Assembly: GCA_020404895.1 (NCBI GenBank)
Contig: JADBWK010000147.1
Span: 23,682-87,681 of the forward strand
Source: Pseudanabaena sp. M085S1SP2A07QC
GTDB taxonomy: Bacteria > Cyanobacteriota > Cyanobacteriia > Pseudanabaenales > Pseudanabaenaceae
Length of the DNA: 64,000 bases
Reading direction: 5' to 3'
Notes under the pieces: generated by a model
Database searches by the model: none
The model's input: only the letters and a program-made list of their open reading frames with translations
What the model was told of the DNA's origin: nothing
Translations under genes and position numbers: made by a program
In this document: positions 1 through 10,356 of the stretch, piece after piece
Numbering within the stretch: position 1 is the first letter of the stretch
Layout of the letters: each line of letters begins with the position of its first letter

Positions 1-311
1 GTTGCAACAATGGATAATAATAAACCTGTATCCATTGAACCAATTATTTGACCAATAGGAACGAAAAACTGCCCTAGCCAAGCAGTTCCTGGGGCTTTAG
101 TTCCAAAAGCAGAAATCATTTCTTGGAACCAACCCGAACGCGAATGAATTAAGCGATAAAATAATTCTACTGATACTTGCCCATACCAAGCTTGATCCCA
201 CGGCCAAACTCTTTGATCTAAGGTTATCCACACAATGTTAGGGATAGTAAAAATCAGTAAAATCAAATAAGAGTAAAGTTTGTTTGCATTATTTAACTTA
301 GTATTGCTCAT
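1..311 (-). CDS. Integral membrane glycosyltransferase-like protein, N-terminal part (runs off the window)
   Basis: My minus-strand reading from ATG at 311 gives MSNTKLNNANKLYSYLILLIFTIPNIVWITLDQRVWPWDQAWYGQVSVELFYRLIHSRSGWFQEMISAFGTKAPGTAWLGQFFVPIGQIIGSMDTG..., open to the edge; resembles GT-C/PMT-type proteins. Not in the ORF track. Confidence 0.6.
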   Translation of the reverse strand, partial: MSNTKLNNANKLYSYLILLIFTIPNIVWITLDQRVWPWDQAWYGQVSVELFYRLIHSRSGWFQEMISAFGTKAPGTAWLGQFFVPIGQIIGSMDTGLLLSIVA

Positions 312-919
312 GGTTTGATCCTAAGGATTTGGTAGATAAATGAATACAAGTACTTAATTTCCTATGAAATATCAATTGCTGGATTGAATGTAATATTCAA
401 TCACCAATTCAAGGATAAAATGCAATTATTAGGAGATCTTTGAGAAGGAACTCATAAGTCACACCAATCAGAAAATTCTCATAGGCTTGGCTCATCCTAC
501 CAGCACAGAAAGAAGAAAACTCTATAAATTCAGAGTAACAAACAAATTATCGATGACCGAGATTGGTTGCCACCAGAATCGAAACAAAAGTATCGCCTCA
601 TGAGAGTTGTAGCGCGAAACAGATGAGCGCCACAAAATCTATTTACCAAATACGGCACAGGATAAGACGAAAACGGGTCGCAAACGAGCAAAGGTGTATT
701 CCAGAATATCAGTCCCAACACGATCTCCAAAGTGATTAAAATCTATACTCTAGACTTATTAGAGCGAACAACATAGAGATTATCTGATCCTAGCAATACG
801 CTTACTTAAAATTTTACATCAAAAATCCAAGGAGATAGCTTTTTACAGGCTGAAACAACCTAATCTATGTTTGTTATTTTTGAACATTCACTGGGATAGA
901 GTTATTAGCAGTCTTGGTT

Positions 920-2563
920 TTAGAAGATATTTAGAACATCCACATCTAATTTAAGATCAGGTGATGCCTTATAAAAAGTTTGAGGTTTATATCGCCAAAC
1001 GTAAACATCTCCATTAACCTTTGTTTTTTGTTCCCAATGTTGAGGAAGACTCTGCTTAATATATTGCCCTTCCAATGTTGTGACTATGCCTTTGCGATGA
1101 ATTAAGAATTTGGGTACAGAATTAGAATCAGTGGGAGAGAGTAGTGAAGGTAATAAATTAGGATATGTATATCCAATTGCACCATTAATTTCCCACCCAG
1201 CTTGAAATAGTGGTACGCGATTGTACTCATCGGGTAAAATCGCTATTATGAAGTCATTTATATTAGTGTTTGCTATCTTAGCAACTGGGGCTGTTGCAAC
1301 TATTTGTTGTTGGATCTGCCATGACATAGCCCAATCAGGAATCTGAATATTCGTTGCAACACCAAAGCTTAGTATAGAAAAAATGGATAATAGAGTGAAA
1401 GTATATTTTATTAACTTACTACTAGCTGCGATAACCACATACATGGGGATTGTTGCGGTTAGCATCCAAAAAGTTGCGCCAATGGTTGTCCGAGAAAAAA
1501 CGCCTAAACTAGTGAGCCCGTATCCCGCAATAGCTTGAATGGCGTTTGCTAGAGCCAGTCCAAAAAAGCACAAAAGGATTAGAATAAATAGTCTAATCTG
1601 GTTATTAAAGCTCTTTAGATTTTTGAAACTATTGATAGTAAGGGCTACCGTAAATAGAATTACGCCTATCCCAAAAAAATAAACTAGGGATACACCAATA
1701 TATTCGGGGATACTTTGAAGGATAATCTCTGGTAATCTTGTGGTTGAGTGTTGCCAGATAGAAAACCAATTTGAGTTAAAAGACTTGGAAGGAACTCCAG
1801 TACGTCCAATAACTGAAAAACGATTCCAGACGATCGCAAAAATCTGTGCAATGACAAAGCTTGGTAAAGAACGGATTACATAAATATTTCTTGGATTTTG
1901 AAACTTAGAAACTAAGCCAATTAATAAAAGAATAATAAATTGACCGTAGAATAGTTCGTAACTCAAACAGCTTAATAAAAAGAATATTGCAGGTTTAACC
2001 CCAGGCTCTCTTTCTTGACTCAAAGCTGAAAAAAGGAAAAAACCGCTCAGGCTGAATAAAATAACTCCTAACTGGCAAGGTCCATAGGTCGGGCTAACTG
2101 TGAAACCAATTGTCCATGGAATTACCAGCCAAAATGCAGAAACTATATCGGCAATCCAGAGGGCATTAGAAGAAATGAGTCTTAAAAAGGATATGAAGAA
2201 AAGCCTAAGTGATAGAGTAACGGCAAGTGCGCTTAGAACCAATCCAATCTGAAAAGCTAATGGCGAATCGTTACAAATTGACGACCAGATATAAGTAGCA
2301 ATTCCTGTAACTGGACGATTGATATATAAATTGATATAAAATTCAAATCTTTCTGCCGACCATGGGGAACCGTTAGTTGATCCAAGTGCTATAACATACC
2401 AGTCATCCTGATAAAATCCTAAAATCTTAGGTCGCCCAAAATACATGACTATCCAACAAGTCAATGGCAATAAAAAAGTCAGCCATGATTGTTTGAAGGA
2501 ATGTAATCTAGGATGGTTAGTAAACTCTGAAAGGGTTTTTACGATTGGATGAAGACTAGCCAT
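920..2563 (-). CDS. Polytopic membrane protein, possible GT-C-type glycosyltransferase
   Basis: 547 aa ORF with many hydrophobic segments, located among glycosyltransferases. Confidence 0.6.
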   Translation of the reverse strand: MASLHPIVKTLSEFTNHPRLHSFKQSWLTFLLPLTCWIVMYFGRPKILGFYQDDWYVIALGSTNGSPWSAERFEFYINLYINRPVTGIATYIWSSICNDSPLAFQIGLVLSALAVTLSLRLFFISFLRLISSNALWIADIVSAFWLVIPWTIGFTVSPTYGPCQLGVILFSLSGFFLFSALSQEREPGVKPAIFFLLSCLSYELFYGQFIILLLIGLVSKFQNPRNIYVIRSLPSFVIAQIFAIVWNRFSVIGRTGVPSKSFNSNWFSIWQHSTTRLPEIILQSIPEYIGVSLVYFFGIGVILFTVALTINSFKNLKSFNNQIRLFILILLCFFGLALANAIQAIAGYGLTSLGVFSRTTIGATFWMLTATIPMYVVIAASSKLIKYTFTLLSIFSILSFGVATNIQIPDWAMSWQIQQQIVATAPVAKIANTNINDFIIAILPDEYNRVPLFQAGWEINGAIGYTYPNLLPSLLSPTDSNSVPKFLIHRKGIVTTLEGQYIKQSLPQHWEQKTKVNGDVYVWRYKPQTFYKASPDLKLDVDVLNIF

Positions 2564-3346
2564 CTAATAGTCCTCATCAATTGTTTTTTGTGCTAGCAGG
2601 AATGATGAGGTACCTGTGATGTTCAAAGCTGGGACAAAATCGAGATATCTAAGAAGCGATAGTAAAAAATTCTTAATACCTGTAGAAGCAAAGCCTTGAC
2701 TGATTGTAGACTCACTTTTCGTAAAGCGAAGAAGCAACTTCCGTACAAATAGCAGTGGAATATATGCATGTCCCCATTGAATAGATTTTATAATTTGAAG
2801 CCCAGAAGCCTTTACGACTGAATTTAATCGAGACTGTGAGTATCGTCGGCAGTGACCTGCAGCAAGGTCATAAGCTGAGAAAAGGCTCTGTCTCATTGGA
2901 ACACCAATTATCAAAAAACCACCAGGTTTTAGATGTTCACACACAGCCAACAAAAATTCCCGATCTTGATCGATATGTTCCAAAACATCAATCAATAGAA
3001 GCAAATCATACTTACCACATAGTTTTGAATCTCTTTGAAATATGTCGTAGACGTAAAGACTCCCTGGAATTGTTGGGCAAAGTTGAAGAGCTGGCAAATT
3101 TAAATCAATGCCATCAACGGCTTTATGGAAAGCTTGTGCAAGGTAAGTAAGAATTAATCCGTTGCCACAGCCGATCTCCCCAATGCGTTCTGATGATTCG
3201 ATCAGATGACTGAAGTACTTTTTAAGGATAATATTGCGATGGTGAACCCAAAAATGATCTAATGTTGCATGGTCATACCATTCATCTGCCATGCTTACAT
3301 TTGTTGGATCGCTAATATAAATAATTTGATTAAGAGATTTATTCAT
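2564..3346 (-). CDS. Class I SAM-dependent methyltransferase
   Basis: Motifs IGEIGCGNGLIL, LLLLIDVLEHIDQDREFL, LKPGGFLIIGVP. Confidence 0.85.
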   Translation of the reverse strand: MNKSLNQIIYISDPTNVSMADEWYDHATLDHFWVHHRNIILKKYFSHLIESSERIGEIGCGNGLILTYLAQAFHKAVDGIDLNLPALQLCPTIPGSLYVYDIFQRDSKLCGKYDLLLLIDVLEHIDQDREFLLAVCEHLKPGGFLIIGVPMRQSLFSAYDLAAGHCRRYSQSRLNSVVKASGLQIIKSIQWGHAYIPLLFVRKLLLRFTKSESTISQGFASTGIKNFLLSLLRYLDFVPALNITGTSSFLLAQKTIDEDY

Positions 3347-4325
3347 ACTTTATCTGTGATTGTATATTTCCTAACACTTGAGAAACAATGTATAAAGGTC
3401 TACCTTTACTCTCTTCAAATACACGACTAAGATATTCACCAATCAAACCGATCATGATCATTTGTAGCCCGTTAAACATTAACGTCAATAAGATCAAAGT
3501 AGTAAAACCTGGAACATTTCTCATGCTCAAGTACCCAAACTTTAGGTCAAAAATGTAGGCTACTGTATAGGTTACTATCAAAAGAAAGCATATAAAAAAT
3601 GTAAGTAGACCTATCATTACAGATAGTCTAAGTGGTTTAACAGAGAAACTTATGATTCCGTCTGTAGCTAAGTTAAACAAATCTTTGAATGTATAACTAG
3701 CTTTTCCGGCATTTCGTTCTGGTCTTTTGTAGGGTATTCCAATTTGCTTTAACCCAATCCATGCTCTCAGACCTCTAACATATGGATGCTTTTCTTTTAA
3801 ACTACAGAGGAGTTGAATTGCCTTTGGAGAGTAAGCACAAAAATCACCTGCATCTAGTGGAATTTCTATCATCGATAACCATGAAAACAATCGATAAAAA
3901 AGCCAATAAAGAAGTTTCTTGATCAAGTTTTTCCCTTCGCGTTGTTTGCGAATCCCATATGCAATATCATTTCCTTGAACAATTTGATACGCAAGATCAA
4001 TACCCACATATGGTGGATCTTGACCATCAGAATCCATAACCAATACTATTGAATTTGGTGAAGCATAGTTCATTCCTGCCAAAATCGCAACTTGATGACC
4101 AAAGTTCCTAGAAAAAGATATACAACCAATATTGCCTCTGCTCGCAATTAATTTTTGGATCACCTCTAAAGAATTATCAGAACTACCATCATCTACAAAT
4201 ATTAGAAATGGAGAATGAAAGTCTTCACTAGCTAAATTAAACGTTTGGTCAATCTTACTAACTAGCTGTTCTAGGTTCTCTTCTTCGTTGTGTACGGGCA
4301 AAATAATGGTCAAAAGATTTTTCAT
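3339..4325 (-). CDS. Family 2 glycosyltransferase with C-terminal TM helices (GtrB/DPM1-like)
   Basis: TIILPVHNEEENLEQLV, FVDDGSSDNS, MDSDGQDPP, C-terminal TM pair. Confidence 0.9.
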   Translation of the reverse strand: MKNLLTIILPVHNEEENLEQLVSKIDQTFNLASEDFHSPFLIFVDDGSSDNSLEVIQKLIASRGNIGCISFSRNFGHQVAILAGMNYASPNSIVLVMDSDGQDPPYVGIDLAYQIVQGNDIAYGIRKQREGKNLIKKLLYWLFYRLFSWLSMIEIPLDAGDFCAYSPKAIQLLCSLKEKHPYVRGLRAWIGLKQIGIPYKRPERNAGKASYTFKDLFNLATDGIISFSVKPLRLSVMIGLLTFFICFLLIVTYTVAYIFDLKFGYLSMRNVPGFTTLILLTLMFNGLQMIMIGLIGEYLSRVFEESKGRPLYIVSQVLGNIQSQIKYE

Positions 4326-4605
4326 CTTTTACTCCTTTTTTGGTTTAAAATTCAGTATTGCTGCGCTTAACATCTAATAGTCGTGTTTAGGGAGTTTCTT
4401 CAGAGTATAGCGGTCGTGGCACACCTTGTAAACATGGGCATAAATTCAAACTGAATGCCTCAGAAACTTAGTATGTTGCCACAATAACCACAGAAATTAC
4501 AGACCCAAAAATCAGTCGGGTGTGGGTAATCCATTAGCATGGCTTTCATTTCTGTCCTTCATCCAGAACGACTGATGCAGATTTTTAAAGTAACCACAGC
4601 ATGAA

Positions 4606-5529
4606 TTACGACTTAAAAACATCCATTAGAAGCCTTATAAAAGTTTTAAAATCAATGTCTCCAAAAAACTGAAATATTAACTTGACAGCATCTTTCCAAA
4701 GTTTTAGACGTGATAATTCTGTTGCTGTACCCGTAGCAACTTGAGTTAAGAAATATTTTTTATCCGTTTTTTCTAATCTTTCTTTAGCTATTTCATAAAT
4801 AGACTCAAAATCCACCTCCACTTCATGGGCAGCTTGAGCCAGATAAACATAGAATAACTGCTCCCATTTCCTACTTAACGTCTGCCCTGTTATAGAAAAC
4901 CGATATCTTAATAATGGTTCAGAAATATTCATTAATGGATATAACTTACTAACGCGTAGCCATAGATCATAATCCTCAGCATTCTTAAATTCAGCTTGAT
5001 AACCACCAAGTTCTAAAATTTTATCGCGTCTCATCATAACGGAAGGATGATACATACAGTTGTATTGTAATAGGGTTTGTTTAATTTGTTCAGCTTCAGA
5101 TGGGAGTTCCACTAAACGATCAAACTCTTGCTTAGCACCCATGTGATAAACATAGCTACCTACAACGGCAAATTCTGGATGCCTATGCATGTAATCAAGC
5201 TGAATTCTAAGACGATGGGGTAATGATTCATCATCATGATCAATTCTTGCAACAAAATCGGATTTCGCTAAGTTAAGCCCTTCGTTCAAGGTTCTAGCTA
5301 GTCCTATATTGACCTCATGGAAAATTGGGTTGATCCTTGAATCCTTATCCGCGTATTGACGAATAATAGAAGCAGAGTTGTCAGTGGAACAGTCGTCAAT
5401 AACAATTAGTTCAAACTCTGACATGTCCTGAGAAAGGATGGAAGCGATCGCTTGAGATAAGGTTAATCCCCCATTATAAACTGGGAGTAAAACCGAAACC
5501 TTTACTGATTCCATATTGTTTGCTCGCAT
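4606..5529 (-). CDS. Family 2 glycosyltransferase
   Basis: VSVLLPVYNGGLTLSQAIASILSQ, VIDDCSTDNSASI, ARIDHDDESLPHRL; likely start is internal MESVKVS. Confidence 0.9.
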   Translation of the reverse strand: MRANNMESVKVSVLLPVYNGGLTLSQAIASILSQDMSEFELIVIDDCSTDNSASIIRQYADKDSRINPIFHEVNIGLARTLNEGLNLAKSDFVARIDHDDESLPHRLRIQLDYMHRHPEFAVVGSYVYHMGAKQEFDRLVELPSEAEQIKQTLLQYNCMYHPSVMMRRDKILELGGYQAEFKNAEDYDLWLRVSKLYPLMNISEPLLRYRFSITGQTLSRKWEQLFYVYLAQAAHEVEVDFESIYEIAKERLEKTDKKYFLTQVATGTATELSRLKLWKDAVKLIFQFFGDIDFKTFIRLLMDVFKS

Positions 5530-5716
5530 AAGGCTTCTAAACCTTGTTCAAGTTTAATCAAAGGTTGCGATGATAAATTCTCGTAAGATCTCTTTATATC
5601 GAGTAATATCCATGATGGCAATTGATTAGTAAACTGACTCATCTACCATACCTTATTTTACCATAGAAATATCAGTGAGTTTTTCTATTAAGCCCAAGAT
5701 TTGAATCGCAGAGTAG

Positions 5717-5814
5717 GGCACTGTTCAGCTAAAGCGTGATCGACGTATTTGCGTCTTTTTTATCTTCATAAGATGGGCGTTTCAGCACCCATCCATCACT
5801 TACTGACCAATGCC
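5717..5814. mobile_element. 98-bp MITE-like element, copy 1
   Basis: ggcactgttcagctaaagcgtgatcgacgtatttgcgtctttttt...cagcacccatccatcacttactgaccaatgcc; terminal inverted repeats; same length as and close match to 10357..10454. Confidence 0.75.
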
Positions 5815-5870
5815 GTAATTCCTGTTTTCACTATTTAGACCTTTAGTAGATGGTAAGTTGTTTATCGATC

Positions 5871-5917
5871 ATATTTATAAGTAAACAAAATTAATTATTT
5901 TGTTTACTTATAAATAT
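5871..5917. terminator. 21-bp perfect hairpin overlapping the 3' end of the 5904..9365 gene
   Basis: atatttataagtaaacaaaat-taatt-attttgtttacttataaatat. Confidence 0.65.
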
Positions 5918-8900
5918 TTTGAAATAATAACTCTTCAAACAAGCTTATGTATTTATTTTGGACAATATTAACATCAAGATATTCCACAGCGTAATTTCTG
6001 GCGTTTTTTCTCATACTTAGATAAAGCTCCTTATTTGCAATCACTTTTTGAATGCAGCCTACAAAGCTTTCTATATCACCAGATGTACATAGAAAGCCAT
6101 TGTATTCATCCTTAATAATTTTTGGCAAACCACCGACTGATGAGGCAACAACAGGTACACCCATAGATAAGCTTTCTAAAACGGCATTTGGTCTCCCATC
6201 AATTTCAGATGGTAAGACAAGTAAATTAGAAATTTTTAGGTAGTCTCTAGTATCTACAAAACCAGGTAGATATACTTTGTTCTCTAATCCGTATCTTTTT
6301 ATTTGCTCTAATATTTCATGATACAAATTGCCGTTGCCAGCCATAACAAAATAAAGCGAATCATCATTTTTTAAATGATTTATAATTTCCACAAATAGCT
6401 TAGGACATTTTTCCTGTGAAAATCTTCCTAAAAAAGAAATGATAAACTTATCTTTGGGAACTAAATGATCAACTAATTCAATATTATGAGTTGTGTTAGG
6501 ATCAAAGTAATTAGTGTCAACTCCGTTGTTAATTAACCGAACTCTATCAGAGTGCTCTTGATGTTCTAAGAAAAGACAATTTGCAACTGCTTCATTCTCA
6601 GCAATATTCATATCAATAAATCTACAGTATTTACGATTATTGGTAATATGTCCAAATTCATTATATAGTTGATCAACAATCTTAATATCAGGAAACTTAT
6701 CTTTAATATCTGGCAATATGTCGTAAAAATAGGTTGATCCAGAAAGAAAAATAATTCCTATACTTTGGGATTCAATCAGATAAAAAACTAGTTCCTTCCA
6801 GATTTCAGGCTTAAGTAATTTACATAGATTGTATATTTTTGGAGTAACCTCTTCGTACTTTGAAGTGTTATCACCCATATCCAGAGTTACTGGGGATGTT
6901 GTGCAAACCGTTACATCAAAATCTTGAGTTTTTAATGTTTTAATCAGTTGTAAAATTACTGTGTCAACTCCTCCAGTTGTCATCCAAGGCAAAGCAAATA
7001 AAATATTATTTTTCTTGCATTCTTTAATAGAATTTTCTTGAAAAGTATGACGTAAATTTACGAAGCTATTATTAACAATATATTTCTTCCGATTACGCTT
7101 AATCTCTTTAATAGCCTTTTTATTAATGTAGAGAGTTTCGTGGTTATTCTTTACTTGTTTATACAAAGTATCATGCTTTTTAAGAGCAGAAGATATCATT
7201 GAATATCCATGCTTTCGATACAAAAATAATGGCTCATCAATTTTAGCTCCCGTCCCTCCAGCTTTGGCGATCGCTAACCAGAAATCCCAATCTTCATAAC
7301 CATCAACCATTGACTCGTTGTAGCCGCCAACAGACTCCCAAATATCACGCTTAAACACCGCTGAAACATGCAGACAATTTTGAAGCATTAAAGAATCTAT
7401 ATCAAATTCTTTAGTTGGGATTACGGCTTGACTATCACCAAATTCTTGAACCCACGTATAACAAATATCTAAATTTTCAGTTTCGAGCTTAATCAAGCAT
7501 TTCTCTAAGTAGGTAGGCTTAAGCAAATCATCAGCATCTAAACAGCAAATATACTTACCTTTCGCTTCTTTAATGCCATTATTGCGTGCTGCTGGAAGCT
7601 TGAGATTGTTAGTTCTAACTATCCTTGTTTTAGGCTTAATTAGACTATTTAATAACATTATTGTATCTGGATCAGTCGAACCATCGTCAACAACGATGAT
7701 TTCAAAACTTGTATAAGTTTGAGCTAAAATAGAATCAATTGCCTGCTCTAAATATTGACCGTAGTTATAGCAAGGGATAATGACACTAACTAGTGGAGTA
7801 TTCCTATTCCATGGTTCTTGTGCAATTTCAACTACAATCTCTCTCTCAACATCAAATTTATTGATAAGAATTTGATAAAAAGTCTGTAAGGATAATCCTT
7901 GATCTTCGTTATTTAAGCCTATTTTTTTTCTAAAATCAAACCACTTCTCTCTTATCTTCCAGAATTTGCTACTTTGTATAGCTGCTAAATCTATTTTTGT
8001 TTGTTGAAGTTGTGATTTTGTTTGTTGAAGTTGTGATTCTGCTTGCTGAAGTTGTGATTTTGTTTGTTTGAGTTGTGAGCGTAGTTTAGGGTTTGTAAAC
8101 TCAAGTTGAAATTGTAATTGAGATTCAATTTGCTCTAAATTAAAGTTCAAATACTCTTGCTTATATTTCAATTCTTGTAAATCATAAAAATCTATGTTTG
8201 CTGCTTCAATGTTATTAAGAATCTCAATCTGTTCTTCAATAAAAGTAGATGGTATAAGTTTGTTAGAATCTAAAACAATAATTTTTTTGTTGTCCATCTC
8301 AATTGCCTGTCTGATATCTACTTCATCTTCGGCAAATATAGGATCAATAATTATGCTTATACTTAAATGGGAATTTGTCGTTATCTCTGCTATTTTATCT
8401 ACTTCTAAAGTCTTTTCTCTAAACACGCAGATAATTGCTGCTGGTAGAACTGTTTGACAAAGTAAAGATTCAACTTGATAAATCAATTGAAAAATACTAT
8501 CTTGAAATTTAATGGCGACAGAAATATCAGATTGTTGTTGAGATGGATCAAAAAATTGCAGAGGAATTTCTTGATGAACAGAAGTATTTTTAGTGTTTAG
8601 AATTGGCTTTAAACTTAGACGACAACCATTTAAAAAATGTTGATTTAAATCACTTAACTCAATCATCTGAGCATGACGATTACTGTAAATATTCTGAACT
8701 TTATTGGCAGGTATGTTAACAATTTTACTTTCTTCGTAACAGATCATCTGGGGTGAGGAAAAAGGTCGAAGAGCCAACTGGGTCTCTAAAGTATTGGGAT
8801 TATTGAATGAGCGATTAAATACGATGAGATCGTATATCTCCGATGTTCTAAATATATTTCCATCCAGAGACATGGGATATCCCCAATCTGAATTCTTAGG

Positions 8901-9365
8901 ATATTCCTGCCAATTCCATACAAGATCATTCTCAAATTTAGGAGGAGGTGAAAAAGTATTTGATGTGTAGCAGTATTTGATTTGAGGAGAAAGCCTCAAC
9001 GATAAGCAAAGGATTCTGGAATCATTAATAAATGTCTGAAATGGAGTGTCCGTAAGATCAACAAATGATTTAAAGACTAAATCATCAACAAGAAACATTG
9101 TATAAGGCTGATTATTCTTAAAACATTCTAGGACTAAGGTTTTAAATGAATTGGTATTAGTTTGTTCTTGGGACTCAGGAAAATAGTTAAATGAAGGGAA
9201 CTGTTTCTTTACTATTTCATAGCCTTGTTCATAATCATTATTGCTGTAACTATAGATAATATTTACAGAATAGGAATGCCAATTTTGAAGAAATATTTTT
9301 AAACTTCTTAGTAATAACTCTAACTGACAAGCTCTATTTTTACTAAAAATGATAATATTTAGCAT
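5904..9365 (-). CDS. Multidomain glycosyltransferase: N-terminal GT-A-like region, coiled coil, GT2, GT4
   Basis: 1153 aa; GT2 motifs VSVIIPCYNYGQYLEQAIDSILAQTY...VVDDGSTD; GT4 motifs ISFLGRFSQEKCPKLFVEI, VLPSEIDGRPNAVLESLSMGVPVVAS; heptad SQLQQTK repeats. Confidence 0.9.
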   Translation of the reverse strand: MLNIIIFSKNRACQLELLLRSLKIFLQNWHSYSVNIIYSYSNNDYEQGYEIVKKQFPSFNYFPESQEQTNTNSFKTLVLECFKNNQPYTMFLVDDLVFKSFVDLTDTPFQTFINDSRILCLSLRLSPQIKYCYTSNTFSPPPKFENDLVWNWQEYPKNSDWGYPMSLDGNIFRTSEIYDLIVFNRSFNNPNTLETQLALRPFSSPQMICYEESKIVNIPANKVQNIYSNRHAQMIELSDLNQHFLNGCRLSLKPILNTKNTSVHQEIPLQFFDPSQQQSDISVAIKFQDSIFQLIYQVESLLCQTVLPAAIICVFREKTLEVDKIAEITTNSHLSISIIIDPIFAEDEVDIRQAIEMDNKKIIVLDSNKLIPSTFIEEQIEILNNIEAANIDFYDLQELKYKQEYLNFNLEQIESQLQFQLEFTNPKLRSQLKQTKSQLQQAESQLQQTKSQLQQTKIDLAAIQSSKFWKIREKWFDFRKKIGLNNEDQGLSLQTFYQILINKFDVEREIVVEIAQEPWNRNTPLVSVIIPCYNYGQYLEQAIDSILAQTYTSFEIIVVDDGSTDPDTIMLLNSLIKPKTRIVRTNNLKLPAARNNGIKEAKGKYICCLDADDLLKPTYLEKCLIKLETENLDICYTWVQEFGDSQAVIPTKEFDIDSLMLQNCLHVSAVFKRDIWESVGGYNESMVDGYEDWDFWLAIAKAGGTGAKIDEPLFLYRKHGYSMISSALKKHDTLYKQVKNNHETLYINKKAIKEIKRNRKKYIVNNSFVNLRHTFQENSIKECKKNNILFALPWMTTGGVDTVILQLIKTLKTQDFDVTVCTTSPVTLDMGDNTSKYEEVTPKIYNLCKLLKPEIWKELVFYLIESQSIGIIFLSGSTYFYDILPDIKDKFPDIKIVDQLYNEFGHITNNRKYCRFIDMNIAENEAVANCLFLEHQEHSDRVRLINNGVDTNYFDPNTTHNIELVDHLVPKDKFIISFLGRFSQEKCPKLFVEIINHLKNDDSLYFVMAGNGNLYHEILEQIKRYGLENKVYLPGFVDTRDYLKISNLLVLPSEIDGRPNAVLESLSMGVPVVASSVGGLPKIIKDEYNGFLCTSGDIESFVGCIQKVIANKELYLSMRKNARNYAVEYLDVNIVQNKYISLFEELLFQNIYK
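7991..8078. repeat. In-frame tandem repeat, period about 21 bp (7 aa), encoding coiled-coil heptads
   Basis: Repeated ttgttgaagttgtga units; protein SQLQQTK/SQLQQAE. Confidence 0.8.
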
Positions 9366-9382
9366 GGTCTCAATAGTTGGTA

Positions 9383-10303
9383 TTATTTAATAATTGTTTT
9401 TTCTGCTAACACATGATAGCCAAAGCAAAGCAACTCTTCAGAATTATTTTGATTTTGATTAATAAGTTCTAAAAGAGATAATGATTGATAGATTACGCTA
9501 TGATCTATTTCAGAAAATTCATAATTGGAGTATCGTTGAGCTACATAGTTTACTCGCCTTAATTCTTGAGCTACATACTCGAAAAAGTTTCCATTGGTTT
9601 CTATTTTAAGTATCTCAAATCCATATCTTCTTAAGTTTGTTTCATAAAAATATCGATTAAATCCTGAATAAAAATGATATGGTGAAAAATGGGTTAGGCT
9701 ACAGAATGGAGCTGTTAGAATAAGTTTCCCCCCCGAAACAAGTAATCTCTCAAACTCTTTTAGTGCTGCTAAGGGATCAGGAAGATGTTCAAAAACTTCT
9801 GAGCATAAAATAATATCAAAGGATTGATCTGGTTCAGGAATTGATACTATATCGCTAATGACATCAATATTACTTTGATCCCACTCTCCCATCTGTAGTC
9901 CTTTAAGATCTCCTTGTCCATGGTAGCTATCAAAATCTTGACCAACATAGTTTAAATGTTGGCAGAATTTTCGATGTTGTTGTTCCCCACATCCAGCATC
10001 TAGTATCCTTAATCCTGCGGGCAATGCTCTAAGTTGTTGCTCAATCCACTGATTACGTGGTTGCTCGTTTATAGTGCCTATTTGAATAGGCTTAGGACTA
10101 TCGCGAGCTTCTAGATTGGAGATTACTGAGTAATCAAAGACCTTTGTAGCTTCATCAAGTTGATTAGGCTCTGATTTTAAAAATTTTTTCAATTTAATCC
10201 AAGCATTTCTTAACTTCCAAAACTTACTGCTTTCCATAGCTGCAATTTTTTGTTGAGCTGCTTCAAGTTGTTGTACGAGTTCTAGCTGTTGTGAATGCCC
10301 CAT
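9383..10303 (-). CDS. Class I SAM methyltransferase with N-terminal coiled coil
   Basis: LRILDAGCGEQQHRKFC, DIILCSEVFEHLPDPLAALKEFERLLVSGGKLILTAPF; N-term AAMESSKFWKLRNAW motif. Confidence 0.85.
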   Translation of the reverse strand: MGHSQQLELVQQLEAAQQKIAAMESSKFWKLRNAWIKLKKFLKSEPNQLDEATKVFDYSVISNLEARDSPKPIQIGTINEQPRNQWIEQQLRALPAGLRILDAGCGEQQHRKFCQHLNYVGQDFDSYHGQGDLKGLQMGEWDQSNIDVISDIVSIPEPDQSFDIILCSEVFEHLPDPLAALKEFERLLVSGGKLILTAPFCSLTHFSPYHFYSGFNRYFYETNLRRYGFEILKIETNGNFFEYVAQELRRVNYVAQRYSNYEFSEIDHSVIYQSLSLLELINQNQNNSEELLCFGYHVLAEKTIIK

Positions 10304-10356
10304 AAATACCTAACTGTTTAAAATCTATTTTTTAAATGTTTATTCAAGACATAAGA

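Noticed and set aside
530-730. 66-aa minus ORF in the AT-rich gap between two membrane proteins
   Set aside because: No recognisable family, no clear ribosome-binding context; likely spurious or an unrecognisable relic
4380-4605. Possible degraded insertion element with a CxxC-like string (CNFCGYCG) on the minus strand
   Set aside because: Too short and broken to assign; no terminal repeats seen
7991-8078. Short tandem repeats that could suggest a CRISPR-like array
   Set aside because: Period is 21 bp without unique spacers and is in frame, encoding coiled-coil heptads
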